Origin: Candidatus Thorarchaeota archaeon
GTDB lineage: Archaea > Asgardarchaeota > Thorarchaeia > Thorarchaeales > Thorarchaeaceae
DNA: 36,057 nucleotides
NCBI GenBank assembly: GCA_029858305.1
Contig: JAOUFI010000019.1
Span: 1 to 36,057, forward strand
Direction of reading: 5' to 3'
The notes under the pieces are model-generated. The model was not told where the DNA came from and searched no databases. It saw only the letters and a program-made list of their open reading frames with translations. Both the position numbers and the translations under genes were made by a program. Shown one piece after another: positions 24,534 through 33,221 of the stretch (position 1 is its first letter; each line of letters begins with the position of its first letter).

Positions 24534-26630
24534 TTGTCCCACCTCTATAAGAAGTTCGTTAAGGAACGAGTAGCAGCACTAGTAGCAGAAACAGAGCAGA
24601 TTAGAAACATCACTGTTATTGCTCATATTGATCACGGAAAGACCACGCTCACCGATTCTCTTATCGCAGATTCTGGATTACTCTCCAAGGAAGTTGCAGC
24701 ATCAGCAAGACTCCTTGATTACGACCAAATCGAGCAACAGAGAGGGATTACAATCAAGGCATCCGGAATCTCTCTCCTACATTCATTCAATGAGCGGGAG
24801 TATCTCATCAACCTAATTGATACACCAGGACACATTGATTTCTCAAGCCATGTAACACGAGGTCTCCGTTTAACGGATGGTGCCATTATAGTCGTTGATG
24901 CTATTGAAGGAATCATGGTCCAGACTGAAACTGTGACAAGGCAAGCAATGCAAGAGTTTGTGAAACCTGTATTGTTCATTAACAAAGTAGACAGGCTAAT
25001 GAGAGAAAGACGATTGAGCCCGAGAAAAACAGCCGAGGAAATCACACGCGTTGTCCGTGAATTCAATGCGATGTTGGGCAAGTATCTTGATGACGACCTC
25101 TTAGAAAAATGGGAGGTTTCCTTCAATAGAGGCTCATTGACCGTCGGTTCTGCATTGGACAAATGGGGAGTGGATATAGAAACTCTCAAGGCAAGAACAC
25201 ATGGTAGTGAAAAGAAAGTCGATCTTGGAAAAGCCTTCATAGAAATCCTCAAGGAAATTGATGAGATATATCGTGCAGAGAAACGCAAAGAGTTGATGGA
25301 TATCTTTCCAGTCGCACCAGTCGTTTTAAATTCTGTAATAAGAACTGTGCCAAATCCTTCCACCGCCCAGACGTATCGAGTACCGTTGTTCTGGAGAGGA
25401 GATTTGGAGTCAGAAACGGGTAGGTCTCTGCTCGAGTGCAATACAAAAGGAAGATGTGTCTGCCTTGTTGGTGATGTTCAACCAGATAGGCATGCAACTT
25501 CAGTTTCTGCAGTCAGAGTCTTTTCTGGTACACTTAGCAGAGCCGAACTATTGACTAATGTGAGAACAGGCAAACCAGCAAAGTCCCTTCAAATCGGACT
25601 CTTCATGTCCAAGACTCGAGTCGACCTTCCTACGATTCCTGCAGGGAATTTGGCCTTTATCACGGGATTAAAGGACATAGCCGTGGGGGACACATTGACT
25701 GGTGAAGGTAATGATCCTGTAGCACCTATGAGTGGACTTCAATATCCTATGGAGCCGGTTGTGACATATGCTGTCGAACCAAAGAAACTTTCAGAATTAA
25801 GTTCGATACAACAACCAATTGAAGAATACGTGAGATCAGACCCCGCATTGGAGTTTGAAGTCAACTCGGAAACTGGAGAGATGCTCCTCTCAGGTGCTGG
25901 AGAACTTCATGTCGAAATCACTATTGAGAAGATGGCGAGAACCGGCATCAATGTAACTCTAGGCACTCCAATGGTAATGCTCCGAGAGCAAATTACCAAG
26001 GATGGTGAAAGTCGAACCAGTGGAGGCCTAGATGTGAGTACATTTACTGTAATTGCCAAATTGCCTCAAACAGATACCTCCCCTGAGTCGTTGGGAGTAA
26101 TCGTTGATTCAGAGCCTAGTTCGAATTGCTGGCTTATCGACGCATCAGGGAAAATCAATCCATATGGTGAAGAAATTGAATGGGTGAAAGAAGGTTTCAG
26201 AACTCTAATTCGTAACGGTCCATTAAAAGGAGAGAAGATGCGAAAGCTATTGATTATCATCAAGAAGCTAGACTTAAAATTCACTGCACCAGAGGCTTCA
26301 TGGAGAGAAATTACTCAGCCTTTACTTCAAGCCTCAAGAGAGAGTGTGCTGAGTGGAAACCCGACCGTATTAGAACCATGGATTAGACTCGAGATCAGTG
26401 CACCTGAGGAGCATATTGGAAACCTTTCATCAATACTAGCTAAGAGAAAAGGTCACATTTTAGAAATCAATTCAGAGCGCACTCTTTACAGGATTGATGC
26501 AGAGATACCTGTAAGAGAATCGTTTGGTCTTGCTAATGAGATCCGTACATCGACTTCTGGGTGGGCAACATGGGGCGCTCGCTCTGGAGGTTTTAGAAGT
26601 TTAAAGAATCCAGATATTCGATACGACTAA
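24534..26630 (+). CDS. EF-2-like translation GTPase paralogue lacking the diphthamide motif
   Basis: A 698-residue protein with the domain order of archaeal/eukaryotic elongation factor 2. GTPase motifs are normal: A-H-I-D-H-G-K-T at 30-37, Q-Q-R-G-I-T-I-K, D-T-P-G-H, and N-K-V-D. Domains II, III and V also align (G-E-L-H-V-E, and P-V-R-E-S-F-G near the end). In domain IV the diphthamide loop, usually D-A-I-H-R-G-x-x-Q, reads K-L-D-L-K-F-T-A-P-E-A-S-W from residue 578, with no histidine. The usual S-P-N-K-H-N loop is replaced by S-R-T-S-G-G. It is probably a second EF-2 with another role. A TTG at 24534 is the only start that fits. Confidence 0.92.
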   Translation: MSHLYKKFVKERVAALVAETEQIRNITVIAHIDHGKTTLTDSLIADSGLLSKEVAASARLLDYDQIEQQRGITIKASGISLLHSFNEREYLINLIDTPGHIDFSSHVTRGLRLTDGAIIVVDAIEGIMVQTETVTRQAMQEFVKPVLFINKVDRLMRERRLSPRKTAEEITRVVREFNAMLGKYLDDDLLEKWEVSFNRGSLTVGSALDKWGVDIETLKARTHGSEKKVDLGKAFIEILKEIDEIYRAEKRKELMDIFPVAPVVLNSVIRTVPNPSTAQTYRVPLFWRGDLESETGRSLLECNTKGRCVCLVGDVQPDRHATSVSAVRVFSGTLSRAELLTNVRTGKPAKSLQIGLFMSKTRVDLPTIPAGNLAFITGLKDIAVGDTLTGEGNDPVAPMSGLQYPMEPVVTYAVEPKKLSELSSIQQPIEEYVRSDPALEFEVNSETGEMLLSGAGELHVEITIEKMARTGINVTLGTPMVMLREQITKDGESRTSGGLDVSTFTVIAKLPQTDTSPESLGVIVDSEPSSNCWLIDASGKINPYGEEIEWVKEGFRTLIRNGPLKGEKMRKLLIIIKKLDLKFTAPEASWREITQPLLQASRESVLSGNPTVLEPWIRLEISAPEEHIGNLSSILAKRKGHILEINSERTLYRIDAEIPVRESFGLANEIRTSTSGWATWGARSGGFRSLKNPDIRYD

Positions 26631-26639
26631 GCAGGTTCA

Positions 26640-28937
26640 TCACATACGAAGGTAAAAACGGCTATTCATCACAGCACCTATTGGAGCTATAACCCTGCGG
26701 TCAATAAGGGATACATTATCCATCATTTTCAGGGCTCGATTGATATTCGAAAAAACAGCATTCAGATATGGTTGTGCCTCGACCATCTCTGATTCTTCAA
26801 CCATCTGAAGATATGCATTGGCGATTTTGATCAATCCTAACCAGTCCTCAGATAGAATAAAGCTATATTGGTTTTCGTCAATAGCGGGTGGAGTTCCTGG
26901 GATTGTTGCTCTATCAATATATGCTGCATAGTGGTTTTCTAGGGTCAATGCAAATCTGCGAAGTACTTGCGACAATGAGGCGGAGGTTGCTTTGATGAAT
27001 TCAACCGATTCATCGAATTCAGGTTCAATGCGTAAAACTTCACCAAAGGCTACAGCAGCGCTGTATAATCCCGTCGCCATTTCAGAATAGTCTTTATTGG
27101 CAAAAAATGCTCTGATGGTCTGAATCAGATATGTTTCACCCAACCAGTATTGTGCGAGGAGAGGATCAACACGTTGAACTTCATCATCAACAGAAGGCTG
27201 AACCCGTCGTCCTAGCTCAATGTTCAAAGATTCAAGATTTAGCTTCGTTATGGATAAAGCCGCTGTAAGTTTTGCAACATCTGCTAGCGCATTATCAGAG
27301 TTGGCCATTCTCTTTGAACGTTCAAGAAGGGTTGGCCAAGATTTCTCAAGGAAAGGAACAAGTAGTGAAACGCTTTCAATGAACAGAGATTCTTGAGGTG
27401 CATCAATCAACATCCTATCAATATCTTCGAAGAGACGTTGTAGCCGTTGGGATATGTTACGACCATGTCGTGTGATTAGCCAAACAACATCATATGTTGC
27501 AATGGCAATTTCCTCGTAGGCTCGACGGTCTGTTGGAAAAAGAGGGATATATTGAACGAGTATATTTCGGATTGGCTCCAGAAAATCATCTGAATCAGAT
27601 CGATCTGAAATCCTCATCATGGAGAGTGCGAGACCAATTCGTGTTCCTAGAAGTTCAATATCGGAAACACTGCCCTTCTTCAAGAAATCTTCACGAATCT
27701 CTTCTGCCCATTTGAATGCCTTGATTCCCAAATCCCAGAATTCAGTAGATTCTGTAGATAAACTCAACCAACCAATCGTGTTTTCTACCTTTGCCTTTTC
27801 TAGTTCTACGTCAGGCATCTCATCATCTATCTCATCCAAAATACTTCTGGCTTGGGTTAATAGCTCAATCGCCTTGTTCATACTGTCATAGTCATTCATA
27901 AAACCATGAGCAAATCCGAGCCCACACAAGGTTTTGTACACATGAAATAATTGGATAGATGTCTTATTCTCTATACCCTCGTATATTTCAAGTCCAGACT
28001 CAAGACGCTCGATTGCCTCTGAAACACCCTCTCTCCAGCCATTAGCTAGGATACTTGATCCAATCACAAGATGTGCCAATCCAACTTCATCACGACTAAC
28101 CAGATCGGACTTCAAAGCAATATCATAAAGCTCTGCGGCTTTGTCCCCAATCTTTCGTGCAACTTTATACGATATTGAATCGTCGCGAGTTTCGTTCACT
28201 GCAAGTTGGAGAGTAACTTCAGCTAGTCTGAGAGCATCTTTGCTTGAACGTGCCTCTTTCTCTAGATTGTTGAGAATGTCGCGGGATTGGTCATACATTC
28301 CAAGTTCTGTCAATACACAGGCGTAATCAAAGGTTGCTTCGAAATGTAGTTCCTTCTGTCCGGCTTCTCTGGATATTTCTATCACTCGGTTGAGTAAGAG
28401 TTCAGCACCCTCAAAGAATCCAGCTTCAATCAAAATCCAAGCAAGATAATGAACCTCATGAAGCGCAAGTGTTGTTGTACCATCATGCCTTCGGTCGTAA
28501 ATTGCACCTAACGTTAGTGAAGCTTCATCGGTCAAGAAAGGTAGAACTGGCCGCAGATTGAGTCTAATTGTAGAGGTTATTGCTTGTGACAGTTCACCTA
28601 GAATGTCCACAAGTGTTGGGAGAGCCTCAATGTCGGGCAGGAGCTCGCATTCGGATCGTCTATTACTATTCGTGTATCTAGTATCAAGTAGTATTAGTGA
28701 TTCAGGTAGAGTTCGATTTTTCTTGAAGGATAGACGAACTGCTATCTCAGTCAGTTTTGCACTCGCTAGGCCAGGCCTTCTGAGAATAATTTCCTCAATC
28801 GCCCTTGCAATATCGAATAGAAGATTAGATTCCTCGCTGTCCCTAGCTGAAATGTTTTGAATCATTGAGAGACCATCATCGAGAGAGAGGGATGCACAGA
28901 GTATATCACGTAGTGCAGTCAATAGCAAGGATTCCAC
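26640..28937 (-). CDS. Large TPR-like alpha-solenoid protein
   Basis: A 765-residue, almost fully helical soluble protein. Between about 160 and 420, successive helix pairs of about 34-40 residues have TPR-like patterns (W-I-L-I-E-A-G-F-F-E-G-A-E-L-L-L; A-C-V-L-T-E-L-G-M-Y-D-Q-S-R-D-I-L; E-A-I-E-R-L-E-S-G-L-E-I-Y). The rest is helical but less regular. No enzyme motif or membrane helix is visible. It is the last gene of a leftward run with two KaiC-like ATPases, a redoxin and a roadblock protein, so it may be a scaffold for them. It is convergent with the EF-2 gene. The start is GTG at 28937 with GAGAGG upstream. Confidence 0.8.
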   Translation of the reverse strand: MESLLLTALRDILCASLSLDDGLSMIQNISARDSEESNLLFDIARAIEEIILRRPGLASAKLTEIAVRLSFKKNRTLPESLILLDTRYTNSNRRSECELLPDIEALPTLVDILGELSQAITSTIRLNLRPVLPFLTDEASLTLGAIYDRRHDGTTTLALHEVHYLAWILIEAGFFEGAELLLNRVIEISREAGQKELHFEATFDYACVLTELGMYDQSRDILNNLEKEARSSKDALRLAEVTLQLAVNETRDDSISYKVARKIGDKAAELYDIALKSDLVSRDEVGLAHLVIGSSILANGWREGVSEAIERLESGLEIYEGIENKTSIQLFHVYKTLCGLGFAHGFMNDYDSMNKAIELLTQARSILDEIDDEMPDVELEKAKVENTIGWLSLSTESTEFWDLGIKAFKWAEEIREDFLKKGSVSDIELLGTRIGLALSMMRISDRSDSDDFLEPIRNILVQYIPLFPTDRRAYEEIAIATYDVVWLITRHGRNISQRLQRLFEDIDRMLIDAPQESLFIESVSLLVPFLEKSWPTLLERSKRMANSDNALADVAKLTAALSITKLNLESLNIELGRRVQPSVDDEVQRVDPLLAQYWLGETYLIQTIRAFFANKDYSEMATGLYSAAVAFGEVLRIEPEFDESVEFIKATSASLSQVLRRFALTLENHYAAYIDRATIPGTPPAIDENQYSFILSEDWLGLIKIANAYLQMVEESEMVEAQPYLNAVFSNINRALKMMDNVSLIDRRVIAPIGAVMNSRFYLRM

Positions 28938-28995
28938 TCTTCAAGCCTCTCTGTAAAGATGCGGTTTGATACTCCTTTAAAGCTTTCACAGCAAA

Positions 28996-29700
28996 CTATC
29001 GCTCAATAGTGAAGTCATGCCACTCCCGAGATGTTTCCGTCCCACGCATACGTTCCATACGTACTTGATGTTTAGGAATAGGTTCGATATCATTGATTCT
29101 AAAACGAAGTACTGCATCAGCAAGATAAGAAAATGTGGCATAGGTTTTTTCATCATGTACACCTTCTTCAAGCACATACATGATACTATGAGAGCTCTGT
29201 GTGATTCTTCCACTAAGTCGTTGAATTGCCTTTGGCATTGTTGCAGGATTTGAATGGAGAATCAAGGTGGAAAGACTATCAATGACGACACGAGCAACAA
29301 CTACATTTTCTAGAACCTCTGAGAGGACTATTCCTAGCTCGCTGATGTCATCAACTTTGGCAAGAGACCTTGCAGATCCTGTTTTTGGTGCGCCCATTCT
29401 CTCCGAGTAGCCATCTATGAATACAAACTGACCTGCTGCTTCTTGTGCCTCAGTTGCCCAGCCATGACGACTCATATCATTGCGAATGACTCTGGGAGAT
29501 ACATCGGTCGTGACAAATATAGCAGGAAATCCCTGATCAATACCCTCCGCAAGAAAAGCCTCTGCGTACGTAGTCTTACCTGCTCCTAGAGGGCCAACAA
29601 GCATGTAAGATACCTGAGTCAACTGTCCAAACTTAACAAGATCACTAATCATTGGATGTGCACGTGCAGGTTTTTGTGTTGAACTCTCTGAGCTATTCAA
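28996..29700 (-). CDS. KaiC/RAD55-like single-domain ATPase (second of pair)
   Basis: A 234-residue RecA-fold protein. Walker A is G36-P-L-G-A-G-K-T43 and Walker B is V-V-I-D-S-L-S. The F-V-T-T-D-V-S-P strand after Walker A replaces the E-E-S found in true KaiC, so the catalytic glutamates of KaiC are not clearly kept. The N-terminal 30 residues are unlike KaiC. It starts 20 bases after the other KaiC-like gene ends. TTG at 29700 is used with TGTGGC upstream; an ATG at 29652 would also keep Walker A. It may act as a partner of the upstream KaiC-like protein. Confidence 0.82.
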   Translation of the reverse strand: MNSSESSTQKPARAHPMISDLVKFGQLTQVSYMLVGPLGAGKTTYAEAFLAEGIDQGFPAIFVTTDVSPRVIRNDMSRHGWATEAQEAAGQFVFIDGYSERMGAPKTGSARSLAKVDDISELGIVLSEVLENVVVARVVIDSLSTLILHSNPATMPKAIQRLSGRITQSSHSIMYVLEEGVHDEKTYATFSYLADAVLRFRINDIEPIPKHQVRMERMRGTETSREWHDFTIER

Positions 29701-29719
29701 TTTGCCACATCCCAGTCAG

Positions 29720-30466
29720 CTAGCTTCCTGGACTTATTTCGCCAGGCCAGACTCTTATACCTTCGTCTGTAATTCGCATTGAGTGTATCCTCGAGCTGTG
29801 CTTTGATCCTCTGAGCTTTAAGACCTCAATTGAACGAGAACGTGATGTGTCTGAAATCTTTTCGTTATAGAGAACAATGACTCCTGAGGCTAGAAAAGCT
29901 TCGATATCGAACACACCTAAGCCTGTTTCTTGTGCTGGAATCTCACTTGTAATCAAAAGGGTGCAGCCTGTTCGTGTGATGTTTGCTGCAAGTCTAAAGA
30001 ACTCCTCCCGGAGGATATCTCGACTTCTAAACTTATAGGCCATGATTGAGAGGGTATCAAGCACGACACGAGTAGCATTGATTTTCTTGATATGATTCAT
30101 AATTATTGCCTGTAGACCAGATAGATCGAAACTGGGGTATTCCCCTATCGTGGCAGGTGTCGCCTCCTTTGAAGGAGAAAGATCAACGATGGAAATCTTG
30201 CCCTCCTTTTCGAGCTTTTCAAGATCCATCCCAAACCTTAGCATGTTTCTCTTTATCAGGATGGGAGATTCTTCTAGAGTCACAAACACTCCTGGTTCAT
30301 TATACTCTGTGACCCCCTTGTAGATGAACTGAGTTGCAAGGATGCTTTTGCCAGTACCAGCTTTCCCTGCGATGAGAATTGTATCGCCCTTTGGAAAACC
30401 GCCCTCAATCAACTCATCAAGGCCTGGAATACCAGTCTTTACTCGTTCTATTGTATAATCACTCAT
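29720..30466 (-). CDS. KaiC-family ATPase, single RecA domain
   Basis: A 248-residue protein with the complete single-domain KaiC pattern. It opens V-K-T-G-I-P-G-L-D-E-L-I-E-G-G-F-P, Walker A is G-K-A-G-T-G-K-S at 34-41, the V-T-L-E-E-S pair supplies the catalytic glutamates, Walker B is V-V-L-D-T-L-S, and L-K-L-R-G-S-K-H-S is the conserved late strand. Archaeal KaiC-like proteins are ATP-driven signalling oligomers. Its ATG shares one base with the stop of the upstream redoxin gene (TGATG), so the two are made together. Confidence 0.92.
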   Translation of the reverse strand: MSDYTIERVKTGIPGLDELIEGGFPKGDTILIAGKAGTGKSILATQFIYKGVTEYNEPGVFVTLEESPILIKRNMLRFGMDLEKLEKEGKISIVDLSPSKEATPATIGEYPSFDLSGLQAIIMNHIKKINATRVVLDTLSIMAYKFRSRDILREEFFRLAANITRTGCTLLITSEIPAQETGLGVFDIEAFLASGVIVLYNEKISDTSRSRSIEVLKLRGSKHSSRIHSMRITDEGIRVWPGEISPGS

Positions 30467-30744
30467 CAGGATTCACCCTTCTTCTTGGTCATGACCTTGG
30501 CCCCGAGTACCATCTTCATCAACATCTCTGGCTCCGGGATTCCAGTGATAGAGACTCCGCCAATCATAACTGTGGGTAGGGCAAATATACCATACTCCTC
30601 AGCAGCCTCTGGATTCTCACTTACATTGATTATTACAAGCTTGAATGTATCAAGCCCAAAGTCATTAATCGTTTCTCGAATCACTTCTTCAGCCCTTGGA
30701 CAAAACGCGCATGAATCAGATTTGAAGAACACAACCTCAATCAT
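30466..30744 (-). CDS. Thioredoxin-like redoxin coupled to a KaiC-family gene
   Basis: A 92-residue redoxin from the ATG at 30744. V-V-F-F-K-S-D-S-C12-A-F-C15 places CxxC at the helix start, and F-A-L-P-T-V-M-I-G-G is the cis-proline strand. A longer GTG start at 30795 would add 17 acidic residues, but the ribosome-like bases overlap that codon, while GGATGATT stands well placed before 30744. It overlaps the KaiC-like gene by one base. It resembles the nrdD-linked redoxin. It may feed redox state to the KaiC module, which is inference. Confidence 0.82.
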   Translation of the reverse strand: MIEVVFFKSDSCAFCPRAEEVIRETINDFGLDTFKLVIINVSENPEAAEEYGIFALPTVMIGGVSITGIPEPEMLMKMVLGAKVMTKKKGES

Positions 30745-30886
30745 ATTGGAATCATCCGCCTCTGACTCGGTTGGTTCAGTCTTCAAATCGCGCACTCCTA
30801 GGATGAAGAAACGGTACCATCAAGTAACGTGGAAATCACTTGAATGTTTTGAGAGCGTGTAATACGCATTTGAAAAAGCCATTTCT

Positions 30887-31270
30887 TCACTTATAGCCCA
30901 TAAGGATACGAATTCTTGTAGTAGCTTTTCCGATTGCTCGGGCATGGTAACGGATATTCTTCGGCACCAGAGCTCCGATAATCAATGTCTCATCGCCTCG
31001 TGCTCCTACACGTTTGAATACGGCTTTTCCATCTTGGCAGCGAAGACTGATATCCCTAATTTCACCTAGCATCAGTTCTTTCCGCACACGCTCAGCAACA
31101 TCAGCAATCATTCCACACATAGCTGCAACGATATCTTGATTGGTCTTAGGAGATGTGGCGGATGAGACTAGCAGACCATTTCCTCTTGCAAGAACAGAAG
31201 CTGAATAATTGCCTTCTTTATTCATGGTCTCTAGAATCTTTGGAAGTTCGCGATAATCTGGCCGTTCCAT
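30887..31270 (-). CDS. Roadblock/LC7-domain protein
   Basis: A 127-residue single-domain protein. The pattern I-L-E-T-M-N-K-E-G-N-Y-S-A-S-V-L-A-R-G-N-G-L-L-V, a central helix (I-V-A-A-M-C-G-M-I-A-D-V-A-E-R-V) and a final T-R-I-R-I-L strand match the roadblock/LC7 fold. These proteins dimerise and regulate small GTPases, as MglB does for MglA and Ragulator does for Rag. It heads the leftward KaiC run, and a small GTPase starts 135 bases away on the other strand. Pairing of the two is a reasonable guess from position. Confidence 0.9.
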   Translation of the reverse strand: MERPDYRELPKILETMNKEGNYSASVLARGNGLLVSSATSPKTNQDIVAAMCGMIADVAERVRKELMLGEIRDISLRCQDGKAVFKRVGARGDETLIIGALVPKNIRYHARAIGKATTRIRILMGYK

Positions 31271-31405
31271 ATGGACACACCATCTATCCTTGGAGTACTT
31301 GTCGCATTGTGTGTTTGCCTATTAAATAGTTTGAGACTATCTATATTTCCACAGTAGAGATTTAAATGTCCATGAACCCTCTTCTTGAATGTGGAGTTGA
31401 GCTGT

Positions 31406-31954
31406 ATGTCTACAGATTACCGTTTCAAAATTGTCATGTTAGGAGACGGTGCAGTAGGCAAGACAGCCATGACTGCTAGGTTCACCCAAGACTATTTTGA
31501 AGCAGACTACAAGAGAACCATTGGCACTGATTTCTCTGTCAAGCGAATGAACATTCCTGAAATTGAGGCTCACGTCACGCTGCAAATATGGGATCTCGCA
31601 GGTCAACCCAGGTTTGAGTTTGTGCGACAAGGATTCTATAGAGGCTCTAGAGGAGGTCTCCTATTATACGACGTGACCAGACGAAGAACCTTCATCAACG
31701 CGGAAGCTTGGAAGGATGAGGCCTTCAAGAATCTGAAGGGTGAGATACCTCTTGTTTTGGTAGCTAACAAGGTGGATCTCACTGACAGTAGAGCTGTAAC
31801 AACCGAAGAAGGCGAGGAATTCGCCAAAAAGAATGGATTCCTGTACGTCGAGTCGAGTGCTCTCACAGGTGAAAATGTAGAACAAGCCTACATTGAGTTA
31901 TGTAAAATCATGATTGAAGAGGGAAAAACGAAATCTAGTGGACCAATAATATAG
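31406..31954 (+). CDS. Ras/Rab-superfamily small GTPase
   Basis: A 182-residue GTPase with all five G motifs: G13-D-G-A-V-G-K-T20, T38 in T-I-G-T-D-F, W62-D-L-A-G-Q67, N121-K-V-D124 and S-S-A-L at 150-153. The Rab-like Q67 for hydrolysis is present. No C-terminal cysteine exists for prenylation; the tail ends G-P-I-I. The ATG at 31406 is used rather than the TTG at 31385, with GGAG upstream. TTTAAA near 31363 is a possible TATA box. It is divergent from the roadblock gene and convergent with the WD40 gene, eight bases apart. Confidence 0.95.
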   Translation: MSTDYRFKIVMLGDGAVGKTAMTARFTQDYFEADYKRTIGTDFSVKRMNIPEIEAHVTLQIWDLAGQPRFEFVRQGFYRGSRGGLLLYDVTRRRTFINAEAWKDEAFKNLKGEIPLVLVANKVDLTDSRAVTTEEGEEFAKKNGFLYVESSALTGENVEQAYIELCKIMIEEGKTKSSGPII

Positions 31955-31961
31955 CCACAGT

Positions 31962-33170
31962 TCATTGGCGCGTGTTTCCTTTTAACAGTCCCAGAGCTCG
32001 CTTGCATTGCCAGACAACATAGAACATACGTTTTGTCTGTAGTGTTTCCTCATCATATTGTGCATAGAGTGCTTCGTATTTCTGAATGAACTCATCTCTG
32101 CGATTCGGATCGTTTGTTGATTCTATCTCCTTCAATAATAACTGAAATGGCTCAAGCATTTCATTCATATCCTCTACTTCCCACCGAATGATGGCTCCAG
32201 TGCCATCAGCAGTAAGGAAAGCATTACGAGATGGATACCATTCTATCCCATCAATCTCGCCCATTGTGGATGCTTCACCCTGAACTGTCTGGGTAGCAAC
32301 ATCCCAAAGATAGATTGTCCTATCACCAGACCCTGATGCGAGATAGCGCCCATCACTACTGAACCCCAATGAACGAACTTCGCTCTCATGACGTTGAAGT
32401 GTTTGTTCTAATTTCATTGGTTTGAATGTTGCATTCCATAATAGCATTGTCAAATCCGACGAACCAGACACAAGGCGGGATCCATCAGGATTGAAGCGCA
32501 CCTCTCTGACCGCAGCCCTATGGTCATCATGACGAGCAATCATCGCCCCAGTTTCTGCATTCCATTCGCAGATGTTTGCATCTACAGAGCCAGATACGAT
32601 ACGACTACCTTGCGGATCCCAATCAACTGTGACAACATAGAATCCATGACCCTTCATCTGACGAATCAATGAGCGATTTTCAACATCCCAGATAATGAGA
32701 GTTGTATCCCCACTTCCTGATACAAGCTTATTCCCATCAGGGGAGAACGAGAGAGACAATACAGGGTATGTATGTCCTTCTAGTATCCCAATACATTCGC
32801 CTGAACGTATATCCCAGAGCTTCACTAATCTCTCAACTGTTCCAGAGGCAACAATATCGCCTCTCGGACTGAACGCAAGAGAGGTGCTGAGAAAATCATC
32901 CTGCATCCGTTGCATCTCTGTGCAGTCATCAGCTGCATAAAGTCGAATACTTCGGTCTTGAAGAGCTGCTGCAAACATACGACCTACACGATTCATTGCA
33001 AAACGACGTGTTATCTCAGAGCCATGTTCTGCCTGTGGCTTGAGGATTGTAGGCTTCAAAAAGATGCTTAGCTCGTCATGCTCCATTGACATCACGCGCG
33101 GCGTAATCAAAGGCCCGTAAATATGTTGTGAAAGAGAATCTGAGGAATATTCAAGATAGTAGATTATCAT
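31962..33170 (-). CDS. WD40 beta-propeller protein
   Basis: About 402 residues. Six clear WD40 blades run from about 65 to 325, each with the strand pattern F-S-P-D/R-G then L-V/A-S-G-S and ending in W-D/N/E (K-L-W-D-I, I-I-W-D-V, C-E-W-N-A, L-L-W-N-A, Y-L-W-D-V, I-R-W-E-V), with a less regular first blade making about seven. The last 80 residues are helical (F-Q-L-L-L-K-E-I, Y-E-A-L-Y-A-Q-Y-D). The ATG at 33170 has AGGTAG just before it; a TTG at 33185 and internal ATGs are possible. It is an interaction scaffold next to small GTPases. No membrane segment. Confidence 0.9.
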   Translation of the reverse strand: MIIYYLEYSSDSLSQHIYGPLITPRVMSMEHDELSIFLKPTILKPQAEHGSEITRRFAMNRVGRMFAAALQDRSIRLYAADDCTEMQRMQDDFLSTSLAFSPRGDIVASGTVERLVKLWDIRSGECIGILEGHTYPVLSLSFSPDGNKLVSGSGDTTLIIWDVENRSLIRQMKGHGFYVVTVDWDPQGSRIVSGSVDANICEWNAETGAMIARHDDHRAAVREVRFNPDGSRLVSGSSDLTMLLWNATFKPMKLEQTLQRHESEVRSLGFSSDGRYLASGSGDRTIYLWDVATQTVQGEASTMGEIDGIEWYPSRNAFLTADGTGAIIRWEVEDMNEMLEPFQLLLKEIESTNDPNRRDEFIQKYEALYAQYDEETLQTKRMFYVVWQCKRALGLLKGNTRQ

Positions 33171-33221
33171 GTCTACCTGTTTCAAAATTATATTTCAATA
33201 ATGATTTGCTAGGAAAATTGA

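Noticed and set aside
24719-25441. 240-codon minus-strand open frame opposite the EF-2 gene
   Set aside because: It is antisense to conserved GTPase motifs and has a low-complexity Ser/Arg/Leu composition typical of shadow frames.
26115-26130. GTTCGAATTGC resembling a tRNA T-arm
   Set aside because: It lies within the EF-2-like coding frame and no acceptor or anticodon stem pairs with it. No tRNA, rRNA or CRISPR array was found elsewhere.
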